Positions 15,746-24,992 of a stretch of DNA of 64,000 nucleotides are shown piece after piece. The DNA is taken from positions 1-64,000 of the forward strand of contig NZ_JACHES010000004.1 in the NCBI RefSeq assembly GCF_014201585.1. The letters are read 5' to 3'. Both the position numbers and the translations under genes were made by a program. Numbering within the stretch: the stretch's first letter is position 1; every line of letters begins with the position of its first letter. Source of the stretch: Anoxybacillus tengchongensis. Its GTDB lineage: Bacteria > Bacillota > Bacilli > Bacillales > Anoxybacillaceae. The notes beneath the pieces are model-generated. The model saw nothing but the letters and a program-made list of their open reading frames with translations. It ran no database searches and had not been told where the DNA came from.

Positions 15746-16954
15746 TTAGTCAAGGCGGCGAATGGTGTAACCAGATTCGATTAACACATGTTGAATTTGA
15801 TTAATATGCTCCCTATTTTTTGTTTCAAGAGAGAATCGAACTTCTGCTTGTCCTGGAAGAACGTTTGTGCCCATTCGTTGATGATCAATGGACATGACAT
15901 TGGCTTCTAAATCGGCGATAATGCGCAACAACTTATTGAGTTGCCCTGGTTTATCGGAAATAATTGTCGCAAATGTAACAAAGCGTCCTGACTCAACAAG
16001 TCCTCGTTCAATGATACGTGAAATAAGTGTGACATCGACATTCCCACCGCTTAAAATTGCGACGATATTTTTTCCTTCAAGTGGAATTTTTTTATACAAT
16101 AAAGCCGCTAGTGAGCAAGCCGCCGAACCTTCAACAAGTAATTTATTTCGTTCGAGTAAATATAACATCGTTCGTGAAATATCGGTTTCTTCAACACAAA
16201 CAATATCGTCGACATATTTTTGTATGTATGAAAAAGTTAAATCCCCAATTCGCTTAACAGCGATGCCATCCGCAATTGTATTTAATGGATTAATCATAAC
16301 TGGCTGATTATGTTGTTTCGCTGCTGTCGTGCTTGCGCAAGCAGTCGATTCAACGCCATATACACGGATAGATGTTTTTTTCTGTTTCATCGCAATTGCT
16401 ATACCGGCGAGCAAACCACCTCCTCCAACTGGACAAATGACTGCATCAATATCATCTAGCTGTTCAAATAATTCTAGTCCAATTGTACCTTGCCCAGCGA
16501 TAACAGCTGGATCGTCAAAGGGATGAACAAACGTTGCTCCTGTTTTTTGCTGCAACTTTCGAGCGTATTCCAACGATTCATCAAATACGTCTCCGTGTAA
16601 AATGACGTTTGCACCATAACTTTGTGTCGCCTGAATTTTACTTAATGGTGCTCCCTTAGGCATAACAATTGTGCATGGGATACCGATCATACTGCTTGAA
16701 TAAGCGACTCCTTGAGCATGATTTCCTGCGGAAGCTGCAATGACTCCTCGGCTTTTTTCTTTATCACTTAATGACATAATTTTGTTATATGATCCCCGTA
16801 CTTTGAATGAACCTGTTTTCTGTAAATTTTCTAATTTCATGTATACTCGATTATTCGATAAACGGCTAAATGTTTGAGAAAATTCAAGAGGAGTTTTATG
16901 AACAACGGTTTTCATTCGTTGATAAGCTTCTTCAATATGTTGTAGCGAGACCAA
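15746..16954 (-). CDS. ilvA: Threonine ammonia-lyase (threonine dehydratase)
   Basis: 402-aa PLP enzyme (threonine to 2-oxobutyrate + NH3). Schiff-base Lys51 in GSFKVRGSYNK, Asn in SAGNHAQGVA, phosphate loop VGGGGLLAG and C-terminal Ser in ILSGGNVD are all visible. The last 75 residues form one ACT-like regulatory domain (FATIISDKPGQLNKLL), so it is the shorter, single-ACT type. The role could be isoleucine synthesis or threonine catabolism. Start is a TTG at 16954, set by AAAGGAGG 10 bp upstream; the nearby ATG is out of frame. Confidence 0.92.
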   Translation of the reverse strand: MVSLQHIEEAYQRMKTVVHKTPLEFSQTFSRLSNNRVYMKLENLQKTGSFKVRGSYNKIMSLSDKEKSRGVIAASAGNHAQGVAYSSSMIGIPCTIVMPKGAPLSKIQATQSYGANVILHGDVFDESLEYARKLQQKTGATFVHPFDDPAVIAGQGTIGLELFEQLDDIDAVICPVGGGGLLAGIAIAMKQKKTSIRVYGVESTACASTTAAKQHNQPVMINPLNTIADGIAVKRIGDLTFSYIQKYVDDIVCVEETDISRTMLYLLERNKLLVEGSAACSLAALLYKKIPLEGKNIVAILSGGNVDVTLISRIIERGLVESGRFVTFATIISDKPGQLNKLLRIIADLEANVMSIDHQRMGTNVLPGQAEVRFSLETKNREHINQIQHVLIESGYTIRRLD

Positions 16955-17049
16955 TAGTTTTCATCCTCCTTTGTGTCTTCTTTATTATATGTTATTTTTA
17001 ATTAAGCAATCAATTGTTAATTGTTTTTTTCTTTTTGTTTACATTGATT

Positions 17050-17065
17050 ATTTAGAACATAGTTT
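17050..17065 (+). repeat. 16-nt repeated motif, copy 1
   Basis: ATTTAGAACATAGTTT, upstream of ilvA by about 95 bp; an identical copy lies at 18300-18315. Function unknown. Confidence 0.5.
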
Positions 17066-17086
17066 AATTAATTAAAATGTGCAAAA

Positions 17087-17113
17087 GAAAAAGCTATGCC
17101 CTCGGCACAGCTT
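17087..17113 (-). terminator. Mn-catalase terminator
   Basis: Stem AAGCTGTGCC / GGCATAGCTT with a 3-nt loop, then TTTTTC on the minus strand. Confidence 0.8.
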
Positions 17114-17114
17114 A

Positions 17115-18011
17115 TTACAATCCGGCAGATCGTTGCAGACGTTTCGCGATTTCAAGAAAATCTTCGTATGAAATACCTGGGGCAAAGGTTTCCTCAACAG
17201 CTTCTAAATCTGGAATTGGGCCACCTGCTGGCGTACCTTGAATAACTTCAAGCTGTCCTCCATCAAGCGGATGCGTACCTTTCCAAATTTGTTTGACATC
17301 TTCATAATCATGTTCGCTAAATGTATACAATCTTCGGTGCCATCCTTGCGCTTCATATTTTCTTGCTGCATCAAACTTATCGTTACTTAAATTAGGGATT
17401 GGTAACATTTTTGTCATATCAACCCCTGTAACAATTTGAAGAGCTTTGGCATATGCCATAATATGAACCCCTCCTCGTACGAGTAAATAACCAATCATTT
17501 CTCGCGCAACAGGATGATCCGTCATCTCATATACACGCATTTTATGTGTGCGTGCACCACACTCGAGGAAAAAATTGTGTAGCAAGTCTAACACTAAGTT
17601 TCCACTATTGAAAACGTAATCCCCTGACCATGATTTTCCCATTGAATCTCCAGGCAACGCTGTTTGCGCCGTAGCGATAAAATGATACGTATTTCGTTGA
17701 TCTACCCCACTTTGCATTGGTGTAACGTCTGGTGCTCCTTCATATGTCGTGCCGGTTAGACATAAATTAATGGCCGCTGTTACAAGTTCTACATGACCTA
17801 ATTCTTCTGCTGTAATACTCGCAACTAAGTCGTAAAAAGGCTTTAGTTTTTTCTTTTCACGAAAGTTAAATGACTGAAATAAATAATTGTTTAATGTTGA
17901 CATTTCTCCGAATTTTCCACCAAGCAACTCTTGAACTGCTGCTGCTGCCTTTGCATCTGCGTATGTGGATTTCGGCAGCTCAATTTGTAGTTTATTTATT
18001 CTCGTAAACAT
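17115..18011 (-). CDS. Manganese catalase
   Basis: 298-aa non-haem dimanganese catalase (2 H2O2 to 2 H2O + O2). Four-helix bundle ligands are visible: E in LGGKFGEMSTL, EELGHVELV with Glu and His, FFLECGARTHKMR and GGVHIMAYAKAL with Glu/His. The Pro/Gly-rich C-terminus (GTPAGGPIPDLE) is typical. Similar to B. subtilis YdbD and related to the spore protein CotJC. Follows the YuzF-like gene by 14 bp, so the two are co-transcribed. Confidence 0.93.
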   Translation of the reverse strand: MFTRINKLQIELPKSTYADAKAAAAVQELLGGKFGEMSTLNNYLFQSFNFREKKKLKPFYDLVASITAEELGHVELVTAAINLCLTGTTYEGAPDVTPMQSGVDQRNTYHFIATAQTALPGDSMGKSWSGDYVFNSGNLVLDLLHNFFLECGARTHKMRVYEMTDHPVAREMIGYLLVRGGVHIMAYAKALQIVTGVDMTKMLPIPNLSNDKFDAARKYEAQGWHRRLYTFSEHDYEDVKQIWKGTHPLDGGQLEVIQGTPAGGPIPDLEAVEETFAPGISYEDFLEIAKRLQRSAGL

Positions 18012-18025
18012 CTATTCTCCCCCTT

Positions 18026-18232
18026 TTATTTCGGCATAATCCAAACGATTTGTTGTATACGCACAAAAAAGAGGGTGTCGTTACTTTTTAACACAATATG
18101 ATCAGGCTTCACGTCTTGGAGTGTACCTTGCACATTTCCGCGCACTGTTTCAATCACTATTTGTTTTCCCCTAATCGTTTGTAACGTCTGATAAACATAA
18201 GGGTCAATGAAAGATAGAAACTGAGGTGTCAT
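18026..18232 (-). CDS. YuzF-like small protein (DUF2642)
   Basis: 68 aa with an Lsm-like beta pattern: IRGKQIVIETVRGNVQGTLQDVKPDHIVLK, then FFVRIQQIVWIMPK. Resembles YuzF/DUF2642 proteins, some of them spore-associated. Pairs with Mn-catalase, which hints at a protective spore or stress role. ATG 18232 with a GGGGAGAGAAA site. Confidence 0.75.
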   Translation of the reverse strand: MTPQFLSFIDPYVYQTLQTIRGKQIVIETVRGNVQGTLQDVKPDHIVLKSNDTLFFVRIQQIVWIMPK

Positions 18233-18299
18233 TTTCTCTCCCCTTTCTTATTTTTCTTTCCCATCTTATTCATTTCTATTTTCGTTTATCACTGTTTTC

Positions 18300-18315
18300 A
18301 TTTAGAACATAGTTT
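18300..18315 (+). repeat. 16-nt repeated motif, copy 2
   Basis: Exact second copy of ATTTAGAACATAGTTT, in the divergent spacer between yuzF-like and the histidine kinase, about 87 bp before the kinase start. Confidence 0.5.
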
Positions 18316-18401
18316 TATAAAATTTTATTTACATACTAGTCGATTCATTCATTTTGCGTTAAACTTCAACATAGGAATAGTGAAAATGAGGAGTTAAAAG
18401 T

Positions 18402-19655
18402 ATGGAAAGTTATGAAAAACTAAAACAAAAAATAAATGAGCTTGAGGAAGAACTCACATTGTATAAACGTTTTGTTGAACACGTTAACTTTCCGTTTTCA
18501 TACATCGATTATGCACTTGGAAAAGTAATGAAAAAGGAAAGAAATGTACTTTCTCCAACAATTGAAACAATAGAAAAGGATAACAATCAAACTCCGATTC
18601 TAAAATGGAATATTGATTTACAAAAAGATTATCCGTTTGAACAAGTGGAACAATTTTTAGCTCCTATTTTTGATCTTGTTTCTCACCATATCGTTTTTGT
18701 TGACGCTGAAGGAATCATTACGTTATGTAACTTGCAAGCCGCGAACGATGTTGGCGTCAATCGGGATAAGATCATAGGCAAACATATTCGGGAATTACTA
18801 AACATTCCTGACGAACAAATTATGACGTTAAAAACGTTGCGGACAAAACAACCTCTTTACAATTGCGAAGTGCTTGATCGATATTACGGCATCATTAATA
18901 CGCGCATTTTATATAACGAAGATGGATCGATTAAACGTGTCATTAGTATGTTTCAATCACTAAATCAAATGAAAGAAGCAGAGAAGCTGGCGATTGCTGG
19001 ACGAATTGCTGCAGGAATTGCCCATGAAATTCGAAATCCATTAACAACTGTGCGAGGATATTTACAGTTTTTAAAAGAACAACTACCTGAGCATATCGTT
19101 CATCTTATTAATCAACTACTTATTCCTGAACTTGATCGAGCAAATGACATTATTACAGACTTTTTAAATATTGCAAAACCAAACGAAGTAAAAGCAGAGT
19201 GGATTGAAATGAATGAATTCATTCAACATGATTTAGATCTTTTATTACGAAGCGAAGCGCTTCTTCATAACGTAGAGCTTTCCTATCATCTAGATGAAAA
19301 ACTACAACATTACGTCGTTTATATTGATAAAAACCAACTGTTGCAAGTGTTCATTAACTTAGTTCGTAATGCGATTGAAGCGAAAACTGAAAAGTCTTTG
19401 CACGTAAACATTAGAACGAAATTGCATAATAACCTTGTTCAAATTTCTGTGCACGACAATGGGCCTGGTATTCCGCCCACAATTATCCATCATGTTTTTG
19501 ATCCATTTTTTTCGACAAAACAAACGGGGACAGGTCTTGGTTTATCTTTGTCCCGAAAAATTATTGAGCTGCATAAAGGATCGATGCGCGTTCAAAGTGA
19601 ATTAGGACATGGTACGTGCTTTATTATTGAATTACCAGCTTATTCAAAAAAATGA
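18402..19655 (+). CDS. PAS-containing sensor histidine kinase (orphan)
   Basis: 417 aa, no membrane helix, so cytosolic. Order: coiled-coil start (about 1-25), PAS domain (about 85-185, IVFVDAEGIITLCNLQAAND), HisKA H-box AHEIRNPLTTVRGYLQF, and HATPase with N-box NLVRNAIEA, G1 DNGPGIP and G2 GTGLGLSLS. Autophosphorylates on the H-box His and passes phosphate to a response regulator. None is encoded next door, which is typical of sporulation phosphorelay kinases (KinA/KinE type). ATG 18402 follows GAGGAGTTAAAAGT. Confidence 0.9.
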   Translation: MESYEKLKQKINELEEELTLYKRFVEHVNFPFSYIDYALGKVMKKERNVLSPTIETIEKDNNQTPILKWNIDLQKDYPFEQVEQFLAPIFDLVSHHIVFVDAEGIITLCNLQAANDVGVNRDKIIGKHIRELLNIPDEQIMTLKTLRTKQPLYNCEVLDRYYGIINTRILYNEDGSIKRVISMFQSLNQMKEAEKLAIAGRIAAGIAHEIRNPLTTVRGYLQFLKEQLPEHIVHLINQLLIPELDRANDIITDFLNIAKPNEVKAEWIEMNEFIQHDLDLLLRSEALLHNVELSYHLDEKLQHYVVYIDKNQLLQVFINLVRNAIEAKTEKSLHVNIRTKLHNNLVQISVHDNGPGIPPTIIHHVFDPFFSTKQTGTGLGLSLSRKIIELHKGSMRVQSELGHGTCFIIELPAYSKK

Positions 19656-19681
19656 GGCTGCAATCATGCAGCCTCATTTTT
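19646..19681. terminator. Bidirectional terminator
   Basis: Ten-bp stem TGAGGCTGCA / TGCAGCCTCA flanked by A-run and T-run; serves the kinase gene (plus) and the alanine symporter (minus). Confidence 0.85.
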
Positions 19682-21095
19682 ACACTTCTTTTTTCATGTT
19701 TACTCGTTCTTCTTTCCAACATTCTACTTGATGTTCGACCCCAATATTGCTCGCATAAAATACTGGGTTCTTCCCTTGTTTTCGTTGTGTCATATAGTCT
19801 TGTAACGCTGCAAAAGCAACTCGACCAAGCAAGAAAATCGAAACTAAATTCACGATAACCATAAACGCCATAAATAAATCAGCTAAGTCCCATACGATTT
19901 GAATGCTTGACACAGAACCCCAAATAACCATTCCTAATACAGCGAGACGATACATAAGCAACGATGTTTTACTTGAACGAATAAATTCAATATTTGTTTC
20001 ACCGTAATAGTAGTTTCCGATAATTGAGCTGTATGCAAATAAAAACACACTTACTGCAACAAATCCTTTTGCCCATTCACCAATATGTGTACTTAATGCC
20101 GTTTGTGTTAAAGTAATTCCATCAAGCCCTTCTTTCATATAATCCCCTGACAGTAAGATCATAAATGCTGTCGCGCTACAAACAACTAATGTATCAACGA
20201 ACACACCTAATGTTTGAATGAGTCCTTGTTTTACAGGATGTGAAACTTCTGCTGTCGCTGCAGCGTTCGGAGCGCTACCCATTCCAGCTTCATTCGAGAA
20301 TAAACCACGTTTAATTCCCATCATGATTGCTGCACCGAATCCGCCACCGACTGCTTGTTCAATACCAAATGCATGTTTAAAAATTAAAGCAAAGACGGCT
20401 GGTAATTGTGTGATATTTGTAAGTACAACATAAAACGCGATCAATAAGTATAAACCAGCCATCACTGGAACAATAATCGATGACGCTTTCGCTACGCGAT
20501 GCACACCACCAAAAATAATAAATGCGGTCAAGATTGTAAGTACGACACCAATCACTGTTCGATCCATTTGAAAAGCATGTTCAAATGCAAACGTAATCGT
20601 ATTTGCCTGAACAGAGTTAAATACAAGACCAAACGAAAACGTAATTAATATGGCAAACAATACACCTAACCAACGTTTTTTTAATCCTTGCTCAATGTAA
20701 TATGCCGGACCACCGCGATAACTTTTTCCATCTTTAACCTTATAAATTTGGGCAAGCGTACTTTCAACGAAGCTTGATGCGCCACCAATCAAAGCAATTA
20801 ACCACATCCAAAATACCGCACCAGGCCCACCAACAGAAATGGCTAACGCTACACCGGCTAAGTTACCTGTTCCAACGCGAGACGCTGTACTCATAAAAAA
20901 CGCTTGTAACGACGAAATCGCCCCTGTTTTTTCTGGCCCCTCTGTGATAACGCGGAACATTTCACCAAAATAGCGAAATTGAACAAATTTTGTACGAAAT
21001 GTAAAGTACAATCCGAAGATAATTAAAAGAGCGATAAGAACATACGACCATAATATGTTGTTTAAAAATGATACAACTGTTTGGAATAATTGCAT
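19680..21095 (-). CDS. Alanine/glycine:cation symporter (AGCS family)
   Basis: 471-aa transporter with about ten membrane helices. Family signatures: GTGNLAGVALAISVGGPGAVFWMW near residue 75 and GLFSNEAGMGSAPNAAATAEV near residue 260. Imports alanine or glycine with Na+ or H+ (AlsT type). ATG 21095 is chosen over the GTG 9 bp upstream because GAGG then has a spacing of 8. A 12-nt copy of the ATTTAGAACAT motif is upstream. Confidence 0.93.
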   Translation of the reverse strand: MQLFQTVVSFLNNILWSYVLIALLIIFGLYFTFRTKFVQFRYFGEMFRVITEGPEKTGAISSLQAFFMSTASRVGTGNLAGVALAISVGGPGAVFWMWLIALIGGASSFVESTLAQIYKVKDGKSYRGGPAYYIEQGLKKRWLGVLFAILITFSFGLVFNSVQANTITFAFEHAFQMDRTVIGVVLTILTAFIIFGGVHRVAKASSIIVPVMAGLYLLIAFYVVLTNITQLPAVFALIFKHAFGIEQAVGGGFGAAIMMGIKRGLFSNEAGMGSAPNAAATAEVSHPVKQGLIQTLGVFVDTLVVCSATAFMILLSGDYMKEGLDGITLTQTALSTHIGEWAKGFVAVSVFLFAYSSIIGNYYYGETNIEFIRSSKTSLLMYRLAVLGMVIWGSVSSIQIVWDLADLFMAFMVIVNLVSIFLLGRVAFAALQDYMTQRKQGKNPVFYASNIGVEHQVECWKEERVNMKKEV

Positions 21096-21111
21096 ATTCG
21101 TCACCTCACCT

Positions 21112-21123
21112 AATGTTCTAAAT
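21112..21123 (-). repeat. Partial copy of the repeated motif
   Basis: ATTTAGAACATT on the minus strand, directly upstream of the alanine symporter ribosome site. Confidence 0.4.
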
Positions 21124-21197
21124 AAAAAACGACTTTTCTAATGTAACAAAACTTAACATGAAAAGCAAGAGGGTTGTCTATGAATACATAAAAATAG

Positions 21198-21208
21198 TAT
21201 GTTATAAT
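21198..21208 (+). promoter_or_regulatory. Extended -10 promoter of the MATE gene
   Basis: TATG-T-TATAAT matches an extended -10 element (TRTGNTATAAT); no good -35 is visible, as expected for this class. Confidence 0.6.
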
Positions 21209-21248
21209 ATCACTTGTGCACATTTTTTACATGCATTTGGAGGAGCCA

Positions 21249-22589
21249 ATGAGGGAAACATATACGTTAAAAGAAAAAATAAAACAATTTTTACATATAC
21301 TATTTCCGATTTTTCTCACGCAAATAAGCCTATATATGATGAACTTTTTTGATGTGATGATGACTGGAAAATATGGTGCTGTTGATTTAGCAGGTGTAGC
21401 GATCGGATCAAACATTTGGGTTGCTATATTTACAGGGATTGGGGGGATCCTAACTGGTCTAACTCCAATCGTTTCCCAAGCGTTTGGAGCGAAAGAACAC
21501 AAACATATTTCTAAAGCAGTGGAACAGGCGGTATATGTAGCGATCGTTTTTGCCTGTTTTGTGTTAACCATTATTTATTTTCTCGTCCCTATTTTATTGG
21601 AAAACATGTATATCGAGAGCAATGTGCAAACCGTTGCCTATCAATATTTGCAAGCATTATGTATTGGTGTTATCCCAATTTTCATTTATTACGTTCTCCG
21701 TTCCTTTATCGATGCTCTCGGTCAAACAAAGGTTACAATGACGTTAACGTTATGCTCATTGCCATTAAATATTTTATTGAATGATATGCTCATTTTTGGA
21801 CGATGGGGCATCCCAGCGCTCGGTGGAGTCGGTGCAGGATACGCTACAAGTATAACGTATTGGTGCTTATTGATATGTGCACTTTTGCTCGTTCGCTTTC
21901 GCAAGCCTTTTTCCACATATAATATACTAAAAAAGCTTAGCCCCGTTTCGTTTTATATTTGGAAGCAATTAGTTTCAATCGGTACACCCATTGGGCTATC
22001 AATCTTTTTTGAAACAAGCATTTTTTCTGCTGTCACCTTGTTAATGAGTCAATTCGGAACAATGACAATCGCTGCCCATCAAGCAGCGATGAATTTTGCT
22101 TCACTTTTATACATGATTCCACTAAGCATTTCTCTCACTTTAACGATTATTGTCGGCTTTGAAGTGGGAGCCAATCGATTGGAGCATGCAAAACGTTATT
22201 GCATGGTTGGCATTACTTTCGCCGTAACAATGGCTATTGCTGCCTCTATCGTCCTATTGTTATTTCGTGAAACGATCGCTTCCCTATATACGAATGATAA
22301 ACATGTGTTGCAATGGACGAAGCAATTTTTGTTATATGCCCTATTTTTCCAACTTTCCGATGCCATTGCCGCACCAATTCAAGGAGCATTACGGGGGTAC
22401 AAAGATGTTCGATTTCCTTTTTTTATTGCGCTTGTATCTTATTGGTTAGTCGGCTTGCCGGTTGGATATGCACTATCTCATTATACCGTTGCCGGACCGT
22501 TTGGATATTGGCTTGGTCTTATTATTGGCTTAGCTTCAGGTGCTAGTTTATTATTCATACGGCTACGTCAAAAATGGAAACATGCATAA
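21249..22589 (+). CDS. MATE-family multidrug/metabolite efflux transporter
   Basis: 446 aa, twelve predicted membrane helices in two pseudo-symmetric halves. MATE-typical segments: IFLTQISLYMMNFFDVMMTGKY, LTPIVSQAFGAKE and, in the second half, MTIAAHQAAMNFASL. Exports cationic drugs or metabolites against Na+ or H+ entry. Start 21249 is set by GGAGGAG five bases upstream; an earlier in-frame ATG at 21216 has no ribosome site. Confidence 0.92.
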   Translation: MRETYTLKEKIKQFLHILFPIFLTQISLYMMNFFDVMMTGKYGAVDLAGVAIGSNIWVAIFTGIGGILTGLTPIVSQAFGAKEHKHISKAVEQAVYVAIVFACFVLTIIYFLVPILLENMYIESNVQTVAYQYLQALCIGVIPIFIYYVLRSFIDALGQTKVTMTLTLCSLPLNILLNDMLIFGRWGIPALGGVGAGYATSITYWCLLICALLLVRFRKPFSTYNILKKLSPVSFYIWKQLVSIGTPIGLSIFFETSIFSAVTLLMSQFGTMTIAAHQAAMNFASLLYMIPLSISLTLTIIVGFEVGANRLEHAKRYCMVGITFAVTMAIAASIVLLLFRETIASLYTNDKHVLQWTKQFLLYALFFQLSDAIAAPIQGALRGYKDVRFPFFIALVSYWLVGLPVGYALSHYTVAGPFGYWLGLIIGLASGASLLFIRLRQKWKHA

Positions 22590-22616
22590 AGGCAAGAGGG
22601 AAACCCCTCTTGCTCC

Positions 22617-22730
22617 TTAGCACCAAGCCGCACCAACGATAATAAGCAAGATAAAGAGTACAACGATGAGCACAAATGTTTTCCCGTATCCTGGATAACC
22701 ATAGCCATAGCCACATCCATATCCGTACAT
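22617..22730 (-). CDS. YjcZ-family small sporulation protein
   Basis: 37 aa: [16 protein letters not shown], then a hydrophobic helix [20 protein letters not shown]. The Tyr/Gly-rich head with one C-terminal membrane helix is typical of YjcZ-type peptides, found in spore formers. GGGGGAAG precedes ATG 22730. Lies 26 bp downstream of a second gene of the same family. Confidence 0.85.
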   Translation of the reverse strand: MYGYGCGYGYGYPGYGKTFVLIVVLFILLIIVGAAWC

Positions 22731-22756
22731 AACATACTTCCCCCTTTATTGTTTAA

Positions 22757-22861
22757 TTAATATCCCCAGCCACCAATATAAGCACTGCCAACAATGATTA
22801 ACAAAATAAACAATACAACAATTAACGCAAAGCCACCGCCATGATGATGTCCTCCACTCAT
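22757..22861 (-). CDS. YjcZ-family small sporulation protein
   Basis: 34 aa: [19 protein letters not shown], continuing to [15 protein letters not shown]. His/Gly head and one membrane helix nearly identical to its neighbour's core [11 protein letters not shown]. Strong GAAGGAGGTGTCAAAAG site. Tandem paralogue of the gene at 22617. Confidence 0.88.
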   Translation of the reverse strand: MSGGHHHGGGFALIVVLFILLIIVGSAYIGGWGY

Positions 22862-22937
22862 CTTTTGACACCTCCTTCTTGTACTAACAACCTATTCAAC
22901 TACTAAGAAAAACGTTATAGTTTTTGAAAAAATGGGT

Positions 22938-22966
22938 AAAAAAACGTCTGTCACTTCGAACAGACG
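22938..22966 (-). terminator. rarD terminator
   Basis: Stem CGTCTGT / ACAGACG followed by TTTTTT on the minus strand. Confidence 0.8.
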
Positions 22967-23866
22967 CTACATGTTTAATGACTTTTCTTTTCGTTTTTCC
23001 CATGTACTAGAAATTGAAAATAAAATCAACGCAGTCCAAATGCAGCTAAATGCATATATATGAGCATTTGTAAACGGCTCATGAAATAAAAACACTCCTA
23101 GCAGTAAACTTAATGTCGGTGAAATATATTGTAAAAATCCTAAAAGAGTTAGTGAAATATGTTGTGCCCCTTTAGCAAAATACAAAAGGGGCAATGCGGT
23201 TGCTGGTCCAGCCCCTATAAGTAATAGCATCGTTGCAAACGAAAAAGAAGCATCGTGAAATTGTCCAAACGAATGAATAATAAATATGAGCGCCAAAGGG
23301 GTCGCAAGCATCGTTTCAACAGTTAAGCCAATTGTTGCATCAACGGAAATAACCTTTTTCACAAGACTATACAATGAGAAACTACATGCAAGCGAAAGCG
23401 CAATCCATGGAACTTTCCCATATTCAATCGTCATACCCACAACTCCAGAAGCTGCTAAAATAAGGGATACGATTTGCCATTTATATAGGCGTTCTTTTAA
23501 TACAACGACACCTAATAGTACGTTTAACAACGGATTCATGTAATATCCTAAACTCGCTTCAACCATATGATCATGATTGACAGCCCATATGTAAATAAAC
23601 CAATTCGTACTAATGAGCAATGATGCAGCGATTAAAGCTGTTACCCGCTTCTTTTCTTGCCATAACAATCGACATGTATGAAAAAATGCAGGCCCGCTTT
23701 TTTGAATAAGCAACAACGCAAGCATAAACAAAAAGGAAGCGACAATGCGATAAGATAAAATCTCTTCCGCTTTGATATGTTCTAACATTTTCCAATATAA
23801 AGGCAATATTCCCCACAATACATAAGCAAGCAATGCATAAATCGTTCCGAGTTTTTCATTTTCCAT
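22967..23866 (-). CDS. rarD: EamA-family transporter RarD
   Basis: 299-aa permease with ten helices in two EamA repeats. The start LGTIYALLAYVLWGILPLYWK and STNWFIYIWAVNHDHMVEASLGYYMNP-type region (NPLLNVLLG) are typical of RarD. Drug/metabolite transporter superfamily; natural substrate not known. ATG 23866 follows AAGGAGTTACAAG. Downstream of the CDF gene by 21 bp, likely one operon. Confidence 0.9.
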   Translation of the reverse strand: MENEKLGTIYALLAYVLWGILPLYWKMLEHIKAEEILSYRIVASFLFMLALLLIQKSGPAFFHTCRLLWQEKKRVTALIAASLLISTNWFIYIWAVNHDHMVEASLGYYMNPLLNVLLGVVVLKERLYKWQIVSLILAASGVVGMTIEYGKVPWIALSLACSFSLYSLVKKVISVDATIGLTVETMLATPLALIFIIHSFGQFHDASFSFATMLLLIGAGPATALPLLYFAKGAQHISLTLLGFLQYISPTLSLLLGVFLFHEPFTNAHIYAFSCIWTALILFSISSTWEKRKEKSLNM

Positions 23867-23887
23867 CTTGTAACTCCTTTCTTCATC

Positions 23888-24766
23888 TCACTCCCCATGA
23901 AAAACATGGTCTTGTGCGTAAGGTTCAATATGCACATGGGCATAAACAACGCCATATTTTTGTTCAAGCAACCGCTCCACTTGATCAGCAATGTCATGAC
24001 TTGTTACAACACTTAAATACGGAGCAACACAAATGGTAACATCTATCACCACTTCATTGCCGTACATCCGCCCTTTAATATCAACCACTTGTTTTACACC
24101 GTCAATACGCTCAATCTCCTGTTTATATCGCCTTAACATTTCATCATCAAAACCGTCCGTCAACGTATGGGACGCTTCCCTGAAAATATCCCATGCTGTC
24201 TTGCAAATCATAAATCCAATAACAAAAGCAGTAACAGGGTCAAGCCAACGCATATGTAATTGAGCGCCAACCACACCGACGACAGTTCCTACACTAACAA
24301 GCACGTCAGATAAATGATCTTTAGCTGCAGCAGCAAGTGCTTGACTATTTGTTACTAAAGCTAAACGTTTATTAAACATATATACAAAAAACATAAATAT
24401 AGCTGAAGCACCTGCTGTCCATACCGCTATCCAATCTGGTTGAACATACTCTTTATTTTTCAATGTTTGCAACGCATTGATTAGCACATCAACACCGATA
24501 GACATCATAATAAACGCTGCAATTAAAGACGAAATATGTTCCGCACGCGAATGACCGTACGGATGGTTGTCATCGCGTGGCTTTTTTGCAATGAGCAATC
24601 CAATTAAAATAGCAATCGAACCAAGAATATCAGTAAAGTTATTCCACCCATCCGCTTTTAATGCTTCAGAATTCGACACATATCCAACGTACAACTTCGC
24701 TAAAGATAAAACAATATAAGCGCCAATACTGACCCATGCCCCTAATTCTGGTTTCATTTGCGTCAT
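23888..24766 (-). CDS. Cation diffusion facilitator (Zn/Mn/Fe exporter)
   Basis: 292 aa, six membrane helices and a cytosolic C-terminal domain of about 90 residues. Metal-site residues in ALKADGWNNFTDILGS (helix 2 Asp) and HPYGHSRAEHISSL plus DHLSDVLVS (helix 5 His/Asp). Divalent-cation/H+ antiport; close to the B. subtilis Mn exporters MneP/MneS, though the sequence alone does not fix the metal. Operon with rarD. Confidence 0.9.
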   Translation of the reverse strand: MTQMKPELGAWVSIGAYIVLSLAKLYVGYVSNSEALKADGWNNFTDILGSIAILIGLLIAKKPRDDNHPYGHSRAEHISSLIAAFIMMSIGVDVLINALQTLKNKEYVQPDWIAVWTAGASAIFMFFVYMFNKRLALVTNSQALAAAAKDHLSDVLVSVGTVVGVVGAQLHMRWLDPVTAFVIGFMICKTAWDIFREASHTLTDGFDDEMLRRYKQEIERIDGVKQVVDIKGRMYGNEVVIDVTICVAPYLSVVTSHDIADQVERLLEQKYGVVYAHVHIEPYAQDHVFHGE

Positions 24767-24992
24767 ATATTCACCAACTTCTTGAACATTTTTGCGTTAA
24801 CATTGTAACAAGCATATATTGTGTGGGTCTATAGCAACAAAATTGGTTTATTGAAGAACATTAGGGAAAACGCAATAACATTGCCTTTAACCAAATTTAT
24901 TGTTGACGGCTGCTTGATAAATATGATAGATTGTTTAGTGTTTCATCACTCTACCAATTTATCAAACTAAAGTATTTTGTGGAGGTCATATT
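24767..24992. other. Divergent promoter spacer
   Basis: Between the CDF gene (minus) and the YuiF-like gene (plus). Contains TTGACG near 24903 but no convincing -10; no ORF or strong hairpin seen. Confidence 0.4.

Noticed and set aside
17041-17080. CodY box at the ATTTAGAACAT motif before ilvA
   Set aside because: About five mismatches to AATTTTCWGAAAATT, too many to claim.
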